Assembly: GCF_017743865.1 (NCBI RefSeq)
Contig: NZ_JAGHRJ010000003.1
Span: forward strand, 643,341-707,340
Direction of reading: 5' to 3'
Origin: Labrenzia sp. R4_2
GTDB lineage: Bacteria > Pseudomonadota > Alphaproteobacteria > Rhizobiales > Stappiaceae
DNA: 64,000 bases
In this document: in pieces, positions 20,302 through 30,193 of the stretch
How the letters are laid out: each line of letters begins with the position of its first letter
Position numbering within the stretch: the stretch's first letter is position 1
Position numbers and translations under genes: made by a program
The notes under the pieces: model-generated
Told to the model about the DNA's origin: nothing
Databases searched by the model: none
What the model saw: only the letters and a program-made list of their open reading frames with translations

Positions 20302-21228
20302 TTAGGGAACAAGAATCGGAACCGAATTTGCCGCGGCCTGGATGTGCAGCGGGGTGACCGCGAACGGATCACCATCCACTTGCGCGGCAACTGGTTCCGG
20401 ACTGGAAATAACCGCTTCCTGGAAGGCTTGAACAGTCGCGCCCTTGGCTTTGGAGATCCGGCCCAGCATCAACGCGATGCTGTATCGGATCGAGGACCAG
20501 GGGTCGTCGCGCTCCAATATCAGCATATGCAAACCGGGATCTGTCGCTCCGCCTGGGCAGATGACAAACGGGCCGCCGTAATGCCGGGCATTGCTGGCAA
20601 CGGCAAAGCGCCCGTCAACCGGCGCAGCGCCATCCAGGGAGATCGTCAGCGGCGTCGCTTTGCGTGTCAGTCCGATCCGGATCGCGGTGATCACATAGGC
20701 AAATTTCTTCAAGCGCCGCTTCAGGTCCAGCGGGACCGCGTGGACGACTTCGGCGTCAAATCCGGCCGATGCCATCAGAACAAACGGACGATCATTGGCC
20801 AGACCATAGTGCAGCGGTTTGGTGCGCTTGTTCAGGATCATCCGGGCAATCTCTTTAGCGCCTTTCGGTAGGCCAAGCTCGAGTGCCAGAACGTTCGCGG
20901 TCCCAAAGGGGATGATCGCCAGGTTGGGGACGCGTTTTTTGTGCTGCAAACCCGTGAGGGCTTCGTTGACCGATCCGTCGCCACCGGCAATGATCAACGT
21001 CTCCGCAGCCAATCCCGGTGCGGCACACACCTCGCCGATCTCACCGGCATGGGTTGTCAAACGCAGATCAACCCGGCAGCCGGCAGCTTCGAGATGGCCT
21101 TTGACATCCTGCAATTTTTGGCTGTTGTAGCCGCCCGATGTCGGGTTGGCCATGATAAGCACGAGGCCAGCCGTCTCCGGGGCCTCAACTCCGGATAAAA
21201 CCGGAGCGGTCTGCAGCGAATCGATCAC
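20302..21228 (-). CDS. Diacylglycerol/lipid kinase family protein (YegS-like)
   Basis: A 308-residue cytoplasmic kinase of the DAGK_cat family, which phosphorylates diacylglycerol or related lipids with ATP. The nucleotide-binding features NPTSGGYNSQK near the N-terminus and GGDGSVNEALTGL are intact, as is PFGTANVLALEL. A C-terminal beta-sandwich domain follows (about 140-300). The lipid substrate cannot be inferred. It is convergent with the GGDEF/EAL gene, only 13 bases away, with a small hairpin (AACAGC / GCTGTT, 20288-20303) in between. It starts beside the palindromic element. Confidence 0.88.
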   Translation of the reverse strand: MIDSLQTAPVLSGVEAPETAGLVLIMANPTSGGYNSQKLQDVKGHLEAAGCRVDLRLTTHAGEIGEVCAAPGLAAETLIIAGGDGSVNEALTGLQHKKRVPNLAIIPFGTANVLALELGLPKGAKEIARMILNKRTKPLHYGLANDRPFVLMASAGFDAEVVHAVPLDLKRRLKKFAYVITAIRIGLTRKATPLTISLDGAAPVDGRFAVASNARHYGGPFVICPGGATDPGLHMLILERDDPWSSIRYSIALMLGRISKAKGATVQAFQEAVISSPEPVAAQVDGDPFAVTPLHIQAAANSVPILVP

Positions 21229-21264
21229 CCGAAATCCTTGCTCGTTGGCAGCGACGCTGTGTGC

Positions 21265-21530
21265 TTATACCAAAGACAACTGATTATGCCCCATCTGACC
21301 GGATTTGGATGGTTTTCGGACAGGCGCATGTCGCCGTGCGATACGGTGTATCGGTCAAGGCATGCAACGCAGCCGAAAGCCATCCAGGTCCGGCCTTCGG
21401 TGGCCTTTTCTCGTCCTCCGGACGTCGTTGCATCGCTTGCCCGGTCATCCAGACCGCGCAGCGCGACGCGCCTTGCCGGAAAACGAGAAGAGACCATCAG
21501 ATGGGTTATAATCGGTTGCCTTTGGTATTA
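21265..21530. repeat. Palindromic MITE-like element with 32-bp terminal inverted repeats
   Basis: Left arm 21267-21298 and right arm 21497-21528 are inverted repeats that differ at only a few positions; both begin TACCAAAG when read inward. Complementarity continues inward, with gaps, through GTTTTC..GGCGC and ATGCAACG blocks towards the centre. The whole element could therefore fold into one long imperfect hairpin. It is flanked by TTA on both sides (21265-21267 and 21528-21530), a possible target duplication. The right TTA is the complement of the rnhA stop codon. Short reading frames inside on both strands end in similar peptides (..CLWY) because of the symmetry, and are not counted as genes. 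Confidence 0.85.
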
Positions 21531-21980
21531 AACGTTTTTCTTAAACGGTTCCATACCGCCGCGCGCCAATTCGTCTGCGCGCTCGTTGTCCGGGTGGCCC
21601 GCATGGCCTTTGACCCAGTGCCAGGTGACATCATGGCGGTCGCGGGCTGCGTCTAAAGCCTGCCACAAATCCGCGTTTTTGACGGGCTTGTTCGCGGCGG
21701 TCTTCCAGTTCTTCCGCTTCCAGCCGTACATCCACTCGCTGATACCGCTGCGCACATATGTGCTGTCGGTATAAAGATCGACGGCACAGGGGCGCTTCAG
21801 GGCGTTCAGCGCTTCGATCGCCGCTGTCAGTTCCATGCGGTTGTTGGTGGTCTCGGCCTCGCCACCCTTCAGTTCACGCTCATGTTCGCCGAAGCGCATG
21901 ATGACACCCCAGCCGCCCGGGCCGGGATTTCCAGAACAGGCACCATCCGTGTAAATCGTCACGCGATTTTCCTGGCTCAT
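21528..21980 (-). CDS. rnhA: Ribonuclease HI
   Basis: Cleaves the RNA strand of RNA-DNA hybrids, removing R-loops and helping replication. It is 150 residues, the standard length. The catalytic carboxylates are recognisable: Asp in [14 protein letters not shown], Glu in [13 protein letters not shown], Asp in [11 protein letters not shown] and the late Asp in [11 protein letters not shown]. The gene overlaps thrB by 4 bases (ATGA) and its last codon abuts the palindromic element, so its natural 3' flank has probably been replaced. Confidence 0.96.
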   Translation of the reverse strand: MSQENRVTIYTDGACSGNPGPGGWGVIMRFGEHERELKGGEAETTNNRMELTAAIEALNALKRPCAVDLYTDSTYVRSGISEWMYGWKRKNWKTAANKPVKNADLWQALDAARDRHDVTWHWVKGHAGHPDNERADELARGGMEPFKKNV

Positions 21981-22942
21981 CCTTCAAGCCCGTATGCGTT
22001 GGCGCTGTCGACGGTTTGGTGGAACCGCAGTTTTTTCAGGTATTCCATCGGGTCCTTCGGGGTGACAAGCGCGCCTTCAGGAACACTCAGCCAATCATAA
22101 AGACGTGTCAGCAGGAAGCGCAGCGCAGCTCCGCGGCAAAGCACGGGCAATGCGTCAAACTCGGCGTCCGTCAGCGGACGCACGGATGTGTATCCTTTGA
22201 GCATGGCTTTGGCCTTGGTGACATTGAATGCCAGATCCTGCTCAAAACACCAGGCGTTGAGGCAGATGGCGATGTCGTAGGCGAGGGCGTCATTGCACGC
22301 GAAATAAAAGTCGATAAGGCCGGACAGGCGATCGTTCAGGAAGAAGACATTGTCCGTGAAGAGATCGGCATGGATAACGCCAGCTGGGAGATCCTGCGGC
22401 CAGTTTTTCTCAAGGAAGTCCAGCTCAGTGGTGATCTCTGCGCCCAGTCCCGGATGAACGGTGTCGCAGCGGTTTTGGCTTTGTTCAAACAGCGGCCGCC
22501 AACCGTTCAGGTCCAGTGCATTCTTGCGGGTCAGTTCATAATCGGCCCCTGCCAAGTGCATGGCAGCCATGGCCTTGCCGAGTTCCTCGCAGTGTTCCGG
22601 ACGCGGCCGCTTGACCGACATTCCTTGAAGAAACGTGACGAGGGCCGCAGGCCGCCCGGCAAGCGTGCCAAGAAGCTCTCCGTCTCGCGAAGCGACCGGA
22701 GTGGGGCAGGACAGACCTTTGCCGGCCAAGTGTTCCTTGAGCTTCAAAAAGAAAGGCAGGTCGTCAGGGTTCACCCGCTTTTCATAGAGGGTGAGGATGA
22801 AATAGGCCGTGTCGGTCTGAACGAGATAGTTGCTGTTTTCAACGCCTTCAGCGATGCCCTTGTAGGACAGAAGCTGCCCGACATCGTACTGTGCGATGAA
22901 GGCGTTCAGCTCTTCATCGCTGACTTCCGTATAAACGGCCAT
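21977..22942 (-). CDS. thrB: Homoserine kinase, aminoglycoside-phosphotransferase type
   Basis: Phosphorylates L-homoserine with ATP, supplying threonine synthase. It is 321 residues of the type II (APH-fold) homoserine kinase, unrelated to the GHMP-type ThrB of E. coli. Key motifs are the N-terminal [21 protein letters not shown] nucleotide loop region (written in part), the catalytic [11 protein letters not shown] and the metal-binding IDFYFA. It sits between ispH (5 bases) and rnhA (4-base overlap), the usual alphaproteobacterial ispH-thrB-rnhA operon. Confidence 0.95.
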   Translation of the reverse strand: MAVYTEVSDEELNAFIAQYDVGQLLSYKGIAEGVENSNYLVQTDTAYFILTLYEKRVNPDDLPFFLKLKEHLAGKGLSCPTPVASRDGELLGTLAGRPAALVTFLQGMSVKRPRPEHCEELGKAMAAMHLAGADYELTRKNALDLNGWRPLFEQSQNRCDTVHPGLGAEITTELDFLEKNWPQDLPAGVIHADLFTDNVFFLNDRLSGLIDFYFACNDALAYDIAICLNAWCFEQDLAFNVTKAKAMLKGYTSVRPLTDAEFDALPVLCRGAALRFLLTRLYDWLSVPEGALVTPKDPMEYLKKLRFHQTVDSANAYGLEG

Positions 22943-22947
22943 TCTTG

Positions 22948-23958
22948 TTATCCGGTGGCTTTTTCTGTTTGGGCGGGCATGTCCCGCAGTTCGCGCGGCA
23001 GGTTGAAGGCGATGGTCTCTTCGGCCGTCCGTACGATCTCGACAGTGACGTCGAAACGCGCGTCAAACGCGCTAATGATCTCTTCAACCAGTGTTTCAGG
23101 CGCAGAGGCTCCGGCTGTGAGGCCAAGGCTGGTAACGCCCACAAAATCTGCCCAGTTGATCTCATCAGCCCGTTGCAAGAGGACAGCAACCCGGCAGCCT
23201 TCCCGCTCGGCGACTTCCCGCAGTCTTTGCGAGTTTGATGAATTGGGCGCGCCTACCACAATCATGGCCTCAACGCCCGGGGCCACATGTTTTACCGCTT
23301 CCTGGCGGTTGGTGGTGGCGTAGCAGATGTCTTCCTTGTGCGGGGCGACGATGTCCGGAAACCGGTCCTGCAGCACGGAGACAATCCCGGCGGTATCATC
23401 AACGGACAAAGTGGTCTGCGTGATGTAGGCGAGGGGACGGTCGCTGCTCTCGCGTTCAAACCGCCGTGCGTCGTCTTCGGTCTCGATCAGGGTGACCGTG
23501 CCTTCCGGGAGCTGTCCCATCGTGCCGATCACTTCCGGGTGCCCGGCGTGGCCAATCAGGAGAATGTCGCGCTCGCGCCGGAAATGGATCTCGGCTTCCT
23601 TGTGCACCTTGGAAACCAGCGGACAGGTCGCATCCAGGTAAAACATGTTGCGTTGCTGGGCATCGGCAGGCACGGATTTCGGCACGCCATGTGCGGAAAA
23701 AATCACTGGGCGCTCGGCGTGCTCCGCCGGGATCTCATCCAGCTCTTCAACAAAGACCGCGCCTTTAGCTTTCAGTCCGTCCACGACATATTTGTTGTGC
23801 ACGATCTCATGACGGACATAAACGGGCTGGCCGTACTTTTGAAGGGCCAGTTCGACAATCTGAATCGCCCGGTCAACACCTGCGCAAAACCCCCGCGGGG
23901 CGCACAGCTTGATCTCCAGAGATGGTTTATTTATCGCGGTCTGTGTCATGGTGCTCAT
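22948..23958 (-). CDS. ispH: 4-hydroxy-3-methylbut-2-enyl diphosphate reductase
   Basis: The final enzyme of the MEP isoprenoid pathway, an iron-sulfur protein that turns HMBPP into isopentenyl and dimethylallyl diphosphate. It is 336 residues. The cluster and substrate residues are visible: Cys in [12 protein letters not shown], Cys in [11 protein letters not shown], the HGVPKS and GHAGHPEV histidines, and [11 protein letters not shown]. It is the first gene of the ispH-thrB-rnhA operon and is divergent from the lipoprotein gene. In many relatives this operon directly follows surf1; here it is displaced by about 10 kb. Confidence 0.97.
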   Translation of the reverse strand: MSTMTQTAINKPSLEIKLCAPRGFCAGVDRAIQIVELALQKYGQPVYVRHEIVHNKYVVDGLKAKGAVFVEELDEIPAEHAERPVIFSAHGVPKSVPADAQQRNMFYLDATCPLVSKVHKEAEIHFRRERDILLIGHAGHPEVIGTMGQLPEGTVTLIETEDDARRFERESSDRPLAYITQTTLSVDDTAGIVSVLQDRFPDIVAPHKEDICYATTNRQEAVKHVAPGVEAMIVVGAPNSSNSQRLREVAEREGCRVAVLLQRADEINWADFVGVTSLGLTAGASAPETLVEEIISAFDARFDVTVEIVRTAEETIAFNLPRELRDMPAQTEKATG

Positions 23959-24127
23959 TGAAAAGCCTGCTTTGGCGCAATAAGGGCTTGTGACGCTGTT
24001 CTGTCAACCCGGTTGGCGTGCTTTCTGATATAGGTGCAGGGCCAACAAATACCCACCGCCATCTCGCCAAGTGGCCGGTCAACTGCTATGAAGCTGCGCC
24101 AAATACATAGTTTTCAACAGGTCCACG

Positions 24128-24712
24128 ATGTTCAAGGCGTTCCAAGCACTGTCTCATGTCAACTGCAAGACCACGGTTTCGGTCGCATTATGTGCCGCTT
24201 TTCTGACAGGATGCGGCGCAACCGGAGATATCGCGGAGAACGTGATTTCGGGTGGTGCGGAACCGGTTCAAGTCTCCCGCGAGACATTTGCGCCGCCAGT
24301 GCCGTGCCCGCCGTTGCAGATGAAAACAAATTCACACCTGATCCGTGAGTTTGTAAGGGGCAAGGACGGCGAGCGCGACGGCTTGATCTACCAGGCACTG
24401 GTGGAGGATTCGGCGGTCAGCTGTTCCCAAGAAGCCGACGGCCAGCGCCGTTTGAAGCTCGGGTTCACAGGTGACGTGACACCCGGACCGGCGTGGAGAG
24501 GCGGCGATGTTGTACTTCCGCTGCGCGTGACGATCCCGGCGTCTTCCGATGCGGATCAAAAACCGCTGGTTTCTGAAGTGATCCAGATCCCGGTTTCCAT
24601 CGAAGCCGGTGGCCGCGGGCAACAATGGACCTATGTGGATGAGAAATTCGTCATTCCGATGAACCAGGGCAGCAAAATCCAGTTTGGTTTTGACGAAGGG
24701 CGCCGGCGCTAA
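24128..24712 (+). CDS. Putative outer-membrane or periplasmic lipoprotein
   Basis: I do not recognise a named family. It is 194 residues with a type II signal peptide: a hydrophobic VSVALCAAF core and a lipobox FLTGC, making Cys29 the lipidated residue. The mature part is a predicted beta-rich domain with two further cysteines (PPVPCPPLQ and AVSCSQE) that could form a disulfide, plus a Gly/Arg-rich end. It is transcribed divergently from ispH and ends before the gcv promoter. Function unknown. Confidence 0.75.
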   Translation: MFKAFQALSHVNCKTTVSVALCAAFLTGCGATGDIAENVISGGAEPVQVSRETFAPPVPCPPLQMKTNSHLIREFVRGKDGERDGLIYQALVEDSAVSCSQEADGQRRLKLGFTGDVTPGPAWRGGDVVLPLRVTIPASSDADQKPLVSEVIQIPVSIEAGGRGQQWTYVDEKFVIPMNQGSKIQFGFDEGRRR

Positions 24713-24780
24713 GCCAGGGGTCTGAGGGCCATCCCTATTGGCATCTGGCTTACGCAATTTAACAGTTTGATTGCCGCATA

Positions 24781-24809
24781 TTGACAAGGTGGTGTCGGCC
24801 ACTCACAAT
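24781..24809 (+). promoter_or_regulatory. Sigma-70-type promoter of the glycine cleavage operon
   Basis: A perfect -35 TTGACA, 17-base spacer and CACAAT as -10. It lies about 55 bases before the first glycine aptamer, giving a leader of roughly 320 bases that begins with a small hairpin (CGTGCC / GGCACG, 24841-24855). No other candidate this good is seen ahead of gcvT. Confidence 0.65.
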
Positions 24810-24863
24810 CGCGGCGAAATTGGGGTCGTTCCCTGATGATCGTGCCTTTGGCACGAAATGCCA

Positions 24864-25066
24864 CTGCGGGAGAGGCCAGGTGAGAAGATCCTGGCGCCGA
24901 AGGAGCAACCGCCCCGGAAACTCTCAGGCAAAAGGACCGCAGAGGCTTCAACGCTCTGGAAAGCAGTGATCTGCGCCAACACATGCGCGGACTGCTCACC
25001 GAAGGAGTAACCACCAGGCCGGTTTGGTTTGGCTGGGAAATCTCTCAGGTACTCGGACAGAGGGGG
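24864..25066 (+). promoter_or_regulatory. Tandem glycine riboswitch
   Basis: Two glycine aptamers in series in the gcvT leader. Aptamer 1 (about 24864-24942) has GGGAGAGGCC, GCGCCGAAGGAGCAA and AACTCTCAGGCAAAAGGACCG. Aptamer 2 (about 24953-25066) has CTCACCGAAGGAGTAACCA and AATCTCTCAGGTACTCGGACAG. These are the conserved P1/P3 and binding-core signatures of the gcvT RNA class, in which glycine usually turns the operon on. No T-run hairpin follows, so control may act on translation or by other means. Confidence 0.95.
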
Positions 25067-25133
25067 TGCAGACGAATCGAAACCGTTCGCGGCGAGGTTC
25101 GGGACTGCGCAACCCCTAACGCGAGGACCGTTC

Positions 25134-26285
25134 ATGGCGGAAACCGTTGCAGACGAAGATCTGAAACAAACGCCTCTTCACGACCTTCATATCGAGCTGG
25201 GTGGCAAAATGGTGCCGTTCGCCGGCTACTCCATGCCCGTCCAGTACAAGCTGGGCATCATGGGCGAGCACCAGCACACACGCGCGAAAGCGGGTTTGTT
25301 TGATGTGTCCCACATGGGCCAGGCTGTTCTGATCGGCCCGGATCACGAAACCACCGCCAAAGCACTGGAAGCCCTGACACCGTCCAACTTCGTTGAACTT
25401 GGTCATGGCCGTCAGCGCTACACGGTCCTGTTGAACGAGGAGGGGGGCATCATTGACGATCTGATGGTCACCCGTCCGCTGGATCCGAACGATGATGGAC
25501 GGCTCCTGCTGGTGGTGAACGCAGCACGCAAGGATGTCGACTACGCGCACCTGCGGGCCAAGCTGCCGGAAACGGTCAATCTCGAAGTGGTCGATGACCG
25601 CGCTTTGATCGCGGTGCAGGGCCCGGAAGCTGTTGCGGCGGTTGCAGCCCATGCACCGGCTGCGGCCGAACTTGGCTTCATGTCCGCAGCTCCCATGGAA
25701 TTTGATGGCATTGCATGCCACATCGCGCGCGCCGGATACACCGGGGAAGACGGTGTTGAGATGTCCGTGCCTGCAGGAGCGGCCGAGGCAATTGCCCGCG
25801 CGCTTTTGGCAGATGACCGGGTCGAAGCGATCGGCCTTGGTGCCCGCGACAGCCTGCGTCTGGAGGCCGGACTTTGCCTTTATGGCCACGACATCGACGA
25901 AACCACGTCGCCGGTTGAAGGCAATATCACCTTTTGCATGCAAAAGCGGCGCCGCGAAGAAGGCGGGTTCCCGGCTGCGGACCGAATCCAAAAAGAATTG
26001 GCCGAGGGAACAGACCGCATTCGCGTCGGCCTGCGGCTGGACGGCAAAGCCCCGGCACGTGAGGGCGCGGAAATTGCTCTGCCTGGTGGGGATGTCATCG
26101 GTATCCTGACCTCCGGCGGGTTTGCTCCAACCGTCGGAGCGCCGATTGCCATGGGCTACGTCCCCGCCGAACACGCAAGCGAGGGAACACAGCTGGAGCT
26201 GATCGTCCGCAACCGCCGTTTGCCGGCCACGGTCTCAGCCATGCCTTTCGTGCCCAACCGCTATTACCGAAAACCAAAAGCCTGA
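25134..26285 (+). CDS. gcvT: Glycine cleavage system T protein (aminomethyltransferase)
   Basis: Transfers the methylene group from lipoyl-bound aminomethyl on GcvH to tetrahydrofolate, releasing ammonia. It is 383 residues. Family signatures include KMVPFAGYSMPVQY, LFDVSHMGQ, LAVQGP-type IAVQGPEAV, the folate-site YTGEDGVEM and the GLGARDSLRLEAGLCLYGHD block. The ATG at 25134 has GCGAGGA upstream; the longer open frame would run into the riboswitch. First gene of the operon gcvT-gcvH-osmC-gcvPA-gcvPB. Confidence 0.96.
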   Translation: MAETVADEDLKQTPLHDLHIELGGKMVPFAGYSMPVQYKLGIMGEHQHTRAKAGLFDVSHMGQAVLIGPDHETTAKALEALTPSNFVELGHGRQRYTVLLNEEGGIIDDLMVTRPLDPNDDGRLLLVVNAARKDVDYAHLRAKLPETVNLEVVDDRALIAVQGPEAVAAVAAHAPAAAELGFMSAAPMEFDGIACHIARAGYTGEDGVEMSVPAGAAEAIARALLADDRVEAIGLGARDSLRLEAGLCLYGHDIDETTSPVEGNITFCMQKRRREEGGFPAADRIQKELAEGTDRIRVGLRLDGKAPAREGAEIALPGGDVIGILTSGGFAPTVGAPIAMGYVPAEHASEGTQLELIVRNRRLPATVSAMPFVPNRYYRKPKA

Positions 26286-26312
26286 CTTTTTTCCAGAGAA
26301 CGGACGCAAAAC

Positions 26313-26684
26313 ATGACGACTTATTACTCAAAAGATCACGAGTGGATCTCCGTCGAGGGCGGCACCGCCACCATCGGCATCACGGCCTATGCGCAGGAAC
26401 AGCTCGGCGATGTTGTCTACGTGGAACTGCCGGAAACCGGCAAGGCCCTGTCCCAAGGCGATGAAGCCGCGGTTGTGGAATCTGTGAAAGCTGCCAGTGA
26501 AGTCTACGCGCCGATCGACGGCGAGGTCACCGCAGCCAATGACGTGCTGGCTGATGAGCCCGCCAAGGTCAACGAAGATCCGGAAGGCGCAGCCTGGTTC
26601 ATCAAGATGACTGTTGGCAATGAAGGCCAGCTCGCCGACCTGATGGATGAAGCGGCCTACAAGGCCTACATCGAGACCCTTTGA
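26313..26684 (+). CDS. gcvH: Glycine cleavage system H protein
   Basis: The lipoyl carrier that shuttles the aminomethyl group between P and T proteins and is then reoxidised by L protein (lipoamide dehydrogenase, not in the window). It is 123 residues. The lipoylated lysine lies in [17 protein letters not shown], with HEWISVEGG near the N-terminus and GDVVYVELP after it. It lies 27 bases after gcvT and 3 bases before the OsmC gene. Confidence 0.97.
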   Translation: MTTYYSKDHEWISVEGGTATIGITAYAQEQLGDVVYVELPETGKALSQGDEAAVVESVKAASEVYAPIDGEVTAANDVLADEPAKVNEDPEGAAWFIKMTVGNEGQLADLMDEAAYKAYIETL

Positions 26685-26687
26685 TCC

Positions 26688-27173
26688 ATGGCGGGGCATT
26701 ACTACACGGCGGTGGTCGAATGGGCGTGTGACGGGGATTACGCGGCCAACAAATATTCGCGCGGCCACATCTGGCAGTTTGACGGCGGTCTGAAGATCCC
26801 GGCTAGCTCCTCGCCGACCGTTGTGCCTCAGCCTTATTCGATTGAAGCAGCCGTTGACCCGGAAGAGGCGCTCGTTGCAGCGATCTCGTCGTGTCACATG
26901 ATGTCGTTTCTGGATCTTGCCCGGCGCGCCGGTTACGTCGTTGCCAGCTACCGCGACAGCGCAAAAGGCGAGATGAGCCGGATTGCCCGCGGCAAGATGG
27001 CCATCACCAAGGTGGTCCTCAAGCCCGAAATCGTGTTGGTCGCCGATAGCGATCCCGATCCCAGCTGGATCACAGATCTGCACGAAAAGGCCCATGACGT
27101 CTGCTTCATCGCAAACTCGGTCAAATGTGAGATCGTGGTGGACCCGGAACCGGTCCGCACGGTCGTACCGTAA
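26688..27173 (+). CDS. OsmC/Ohr family peroxidase-like protein inside the gcv operon
   Basis: A 161-residue OsmC-fold protein. Members of this family reduce organic hydroperoxides through a Cys pair, often with lipoyl-dependent reductants. The two expected cysteines are present: one in [15 protein letters not shown] and one in NSVKCEIVV, with a third in HDVCFIA. It starts 3 bases after the gcvH stop and is followed 17 bases later by gcvPA, so it is part of the glycine cleavage transcript. Because Ohr enzymes are recycled by lipoamide dehydrogenase and lipoylated proteins, its place beside the lipoyl carrier GcvH may be functional. That link is inference. Confidence 0.88.
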   Translation: MAGHYYTAVVEWACDGDYAANKYSRGHIWQFDGGLKIPASSSPTVVPQPYSIEAAVDPEEALVAAISSCHMMSFLDLARRAGYVVASYRDSAKGEMSRIARGKMAITKVVLKPEIVLVADSDPDPSWITDLHEKAHDVCFIANSVKCEIVVDPEPVRTVVP

Positions 27174-27190
27174 ATCTGGAGCCGCAGACA

Positions 27191-28537
27191 ATGCGCTATT
27201 TACCACTTACCGACACCGATCGCGGCGATATGCTCGCGCGCATCGGCGTCAATTCGATTGATGACCTCTTTACCGACATTCCAGAGGATGTTCGGTTCAA
27301 AGGTCTTCTGGATCTGCCGAAACGCGCCAGCGAAATGGAAGTCGAGCGCAAGCTCTCCGCTATGGCCGCCAAAAACACGTCGGCCGGATCCGTGCCGTTT
27401 TTTGTCGGCGCAGGCGCCTACAAGCACCACGTTCCGGCGACGGTCGATCATTTGATCCAGCGCTCGGAGTTCCTGACGTCCTATACGCCATATCAGCCCG
27501 AAATCACCCAAGGCACCCTGCAGTACCTGTTTGAGTTCCAGACGCAGGTTGCCAAGCTGACCGCAATGGATGTTGCCAACGCCTCCATGTATGACGGCTC
27601 CACCGGCACCGGCGAGGCTGTTCTGATGGCCCACCGGGTCACCAAGAAGAACAAGGCGGTCCTGTCCGGCGGTCTGCATCCGCAGTACCGGGAAGTGGTC
27701 GAGGGCCTCTCCAACATGGCCGGCGATCAGGTCGCCAGCCTGCCGGCCGACCCAATGGGTACGGAAGACATTCTGTCCCAGATCGACGACGAGACCTCCT
27801 GTGTGGTGGTCCAGTCACCGTCCTTCTATGGCCAGCTGATCGACCTGAAGCCGATCGCAGAAAAGGCACACCAGCACAAGGCGCTGTTGATCGCCGTCTT
27901 CACCGAAGTGGTGTCGCTCGGCCTCATTGAGCCTCCCGGAACGCAGGGCGCGGACATTGTGGTTGGCGAAGGCCAGTCCATCGGCAACGGCCTGAATTAC
28001 GGCGGTCCATATGTCGGTCTTTTCGCCACCCGCCAGAAATACGTCCGGCAGATGCCGGGGCGCCTCTGTGGTGAAACTGTTGATGCGGAAGGCAAGCGCG
28101 GTTTCGTGCTGACGCTCTCCACCCGCGAACAACACATCCGCCGCGACAAGGCGACGTCCAACATCTGCACCAACTCCGGTCTCTGCTGTCTGGCCTTCAC
28201 GATCCACATGTCGTTGCTCGGCCAGAAAGGTCTGACGCAATTGGCGCGCATCAACCACGGCAACGCGGTGAAGCTGAAGCAACAGCTTGGTGCGGTACCG
28301 GGCGTGGACGTACTGAATTCGGCTTACTTCAACGAATTCACCCTCCGCCTGCCGAAAGCAGCCGATGGCGTTGTTGAGGCATTGGCGGCCAAGGGCATTC
28401 TGGCCGGCCTGCCGGTCTCCCGCCTGGAGCCGGGCAAGGCGGATCTGGAAAACCTGCTGGTGGTAGCCTCCACCGAAGTCAACACGGATGAAGACCGCGC
28501 GGCCTTTGCCGATGCGCTGAAGGAGGTGCTGGCATGA
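27191..28537 (+). CDS. gcvPA: Glycine dehydrogenase (decarboxylating) subunit 1
   Basis: The N-terminal half of the split P protein, which with GcvPB decarboxylates glycine and loads the aminomethyl group onto GcvH. It is 448 residues, normal for this subunit. Signatures are [19 protein letters not shown] at the N-terminus, the Gly-rich [26 protein letters not shown] and [10 protein letters not shown]. The PLP lysine is in the partner subunit. It overlaps gcvPB by 4 bases. Confidence 0.97.
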   Translation: MRYLPLTDTDRGDMLARIGVNSIDDLFTDIPEDVRFKGLLDLPKRASEMEVERKLSAMAAKNTSAGSVPFFVGAGAYKHHVPATVDHLIQRSEFLTSYTPYQPEITQGTLQYLFEFQTQVAKLTAMDVANASMYDGSTGTGEAVLMAHRVTKKNKAVLSGGLHPQYREVVEGLSNMAGDQVASLPADPMGTEDILSQIDDETSCVVVQSPSFYGQLIDLKPIAEKAHQHKALLIAVFTEVVSLGLIEPPGTQGADIVVGEGQSIGNGLNYGGPYVGLFATRQKYVRQMPGRLCGETVDAEGKRGFVLTLSTREQHIRRDKATSNICTNSGLCCLAFTIHMSLLGQKGLTQLARINHGNAVKLKQQLGAVPGVDVLNSAYFNEFTLRLPKAADGVVEALAAKGILAGLPVSRLEPGKADLENLLVVASTEVNTDEDRAAFADALKEVLA

Positions 28538-30126
28538 GCATGAACACGCAAGGACGCCCGACGGCAGCAGGAGATGCGGGCGAGAGCTTCCGCCCGAAAA
28601 CCTTCACCGGGAACCGCGGCCTCGACATGGAAGAGCCGTTGATCTTTGAGGTGGGCTCTCTGGAAAACTGCGGTGTTGATCTCGACGAAGGCGATCTGCC
28701 TGAGTTTGAACTTGGTGGACATACCCGCCGGGCCGAGATCGGTCTGCCGGGTCTCGCCGAACCTGAAGCCATGCGCCACTACGTGCGCCTGTCACGCAAC
28801 AACTATGCGATCGATGCCGGGCTGTATCCGCTTGGCTCGTGCACCATGAAGCACAACCCGCGCCTCAACGAGAAGATGGCCCGCCTGCCGGGCTTTGCCG
28901 ATGTGCACCCGCTGCAACCGGTGTCATCCGTCCCGGGCGCGATTGAGCTGATTGACGAGCTGGCCCATTGGTTGATGGTTTCCACCGGCACGCATGCGGT
29001 TGCCATGAGCCCGAAGGCCGGCGCCCATGGTGAGCTATGCGGCATGATGGCGATCAAGGCGGCGCACACCGCTGCCGGCCGGAGCCCGGAAATTGTTCTG
29101 GTTCCTGAAAGTGCTCACGGCACCAACCCGGCAACCGCCGCTCTGCTCGGCTACAAGGTTGTCTCCATTGATGCCAAGGACGACGGTACGGTCGACCTTG
29201 AAGCGCTCAAGACCACGATCGCGGAGCACACCGGCAACATTGCCGGGATCATGCTGACCAACCCGAACACCTGCGGGCTGTTCGAGCGGGACATCAAGGA
29301 AATAGCTGACCGGATCCACGAGGCTGGCGGCTTCTTCTATTGTGACGGTGCGAACTTCAACGCCATCGTCGGCAAGGCCCGTCCGGGGGATCTCGGCGTT
29401 GATGCCATGCACATCAACCTTCACAAGACTTTCTCGACGCCGCATGGTGGCGGTGGTCCGGGCTCCGGACCGGTGGTCTTGTCGGATAAGCTGGCTCCCT
29501 TTGCCCCGCTGCCGTTCATCCGCAAGACGGACGATGGCCTGGAACTGGTTGAAACGGAAGCTGCTACGAAAGACGGCGAACAGCCTTTTGGCCGTATGAC
29601 GGCGTTCCAGGGCCAGATGGGCATGTATGTGCGTGCGCTCAGCTACATGATGAGCCACGGCTCGGACGGCCTGCGTCAGGCCTCTGAAGATGCGGTCCTC
29701 AACGCGAACTATGTCCGTGTCGGCCTGCAGGATCTTATGAGCCTGCCGTTCGGCGAGCGTCCGTGCATGCACGAGGTTCTCTTCGACGACAGCTTCCTGA
29801 AGGACACAGGCGTTACCACGCTCGATTTCGCCAAGGCGATGATCGACGAGGGCTACCACCCGATGACCATGTACTTCCCGCTTGTGGTGCATGGCGCGAT
29901 GTTGATTGAGCCGACGGAATCGGAAAGCCGCGCCTCGCTTGACCTGTTCGTTGCCACCATGCGTGATCTGGTCATGAGCGCCAAACGCGGTGAGACACAG
30001 CGCTTCTCCGGAGCGCCATATCTCGCCCCGCGCCGCCGCCTGGACGAAACGGGCGCAGCCCGCAAGCCGGTCCTGAAATGGTCCGAGCCGGAACCAGCAC
30101 AGGTGACACCGGAAGCTGCGGAATAA
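28534..30126 (+). CDS. gcvPB: Glycine dehydrogenase (decarboxylating) subunit 2
   Basis: The C-terminal, PLP-binding half of glycine decarboxylase. It is 530 residues. The PLP lysine is in [18 protein letters not shown]; other conserved blocks are [24 protein letters not shown] and NPNTCGLFE. Its start overlaps the gcvPA stop (ATGA), indicating coupled translation and equal amounts of the two subunits. It has a charged, non-conserved C-terminal tail of about 15 residues. The operon ends at a hairpin 14 bases downstream. Confidence 0.97.
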   Translation: MSMNTQGRPTAAGDAGESFRPKTFTGNRGLDMEEPLIFEVGSLENCGVDLDEGDLPEFELGGHTRRAEIGLPGLAEPEAMRHYVRLSRNNYAIDAGLYPLGSCTMKHNPRLNEKMARLPGFADVHPLQPVSSVPGAIELIDELAHWLMVSTGTHAVAMSPKAGAHGELCGMMAIKAAHTAAGRSPEIVLVPESAHGTNPATAALLGYKVVSIDAKDDGTVDLEALKTTIAEHTGNIAGIMLTNPNTCGLFERDIKEIADRIHEAGGFFYCDGANFNAIVGKARPGDLGVDAMHINLHKTFSTPHGGGGPGSGPVVLSDKLAPFAPLPFIRKTDDGLELVETEAATKDGEQPFGRMTAFQGQMGMYVRALSYMMSHGSDGLRQASEDAVLNANYVRVGLQDLMSLPFGERPCMHEVLFDDSFLKDTGVTTLDFAKAMIDEGYHPMTMYFPLVVHGAMLIEPTESESRASLDLFVATMRDLVMSAKRGETQRFSGAPYLAPRRRLDETGAARKPVLKWSEPEPAQVTPEAAE

Positions 30127-30139
30127 AAGTCAAAATGAC

Positions 30140-30166
30140 AAAAGGCCCGGTTCTGCCGGGCCTTTT
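30140..30166. terminator. Bidirectional terminator after gcvPB
   Basis: A perfect stem (AAAAGGCCCGG / CCGGGCCTTTT) with a TTCTG loop. The flanking A- and T-runs let it serve both the gcv operon and the convergent solute-binding gene. Confidence 0.9.
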
Positions 30167-30193
30167 CATTTCGCGGAACTACGGGCCAGGCCT

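Noticed and set aside
21225..21531. Short open frames on both strands of the palindromic element
   Set aside because: Both exist only because the element is an inverted repeat (both end in ..CLWY). They have no start context or family match.
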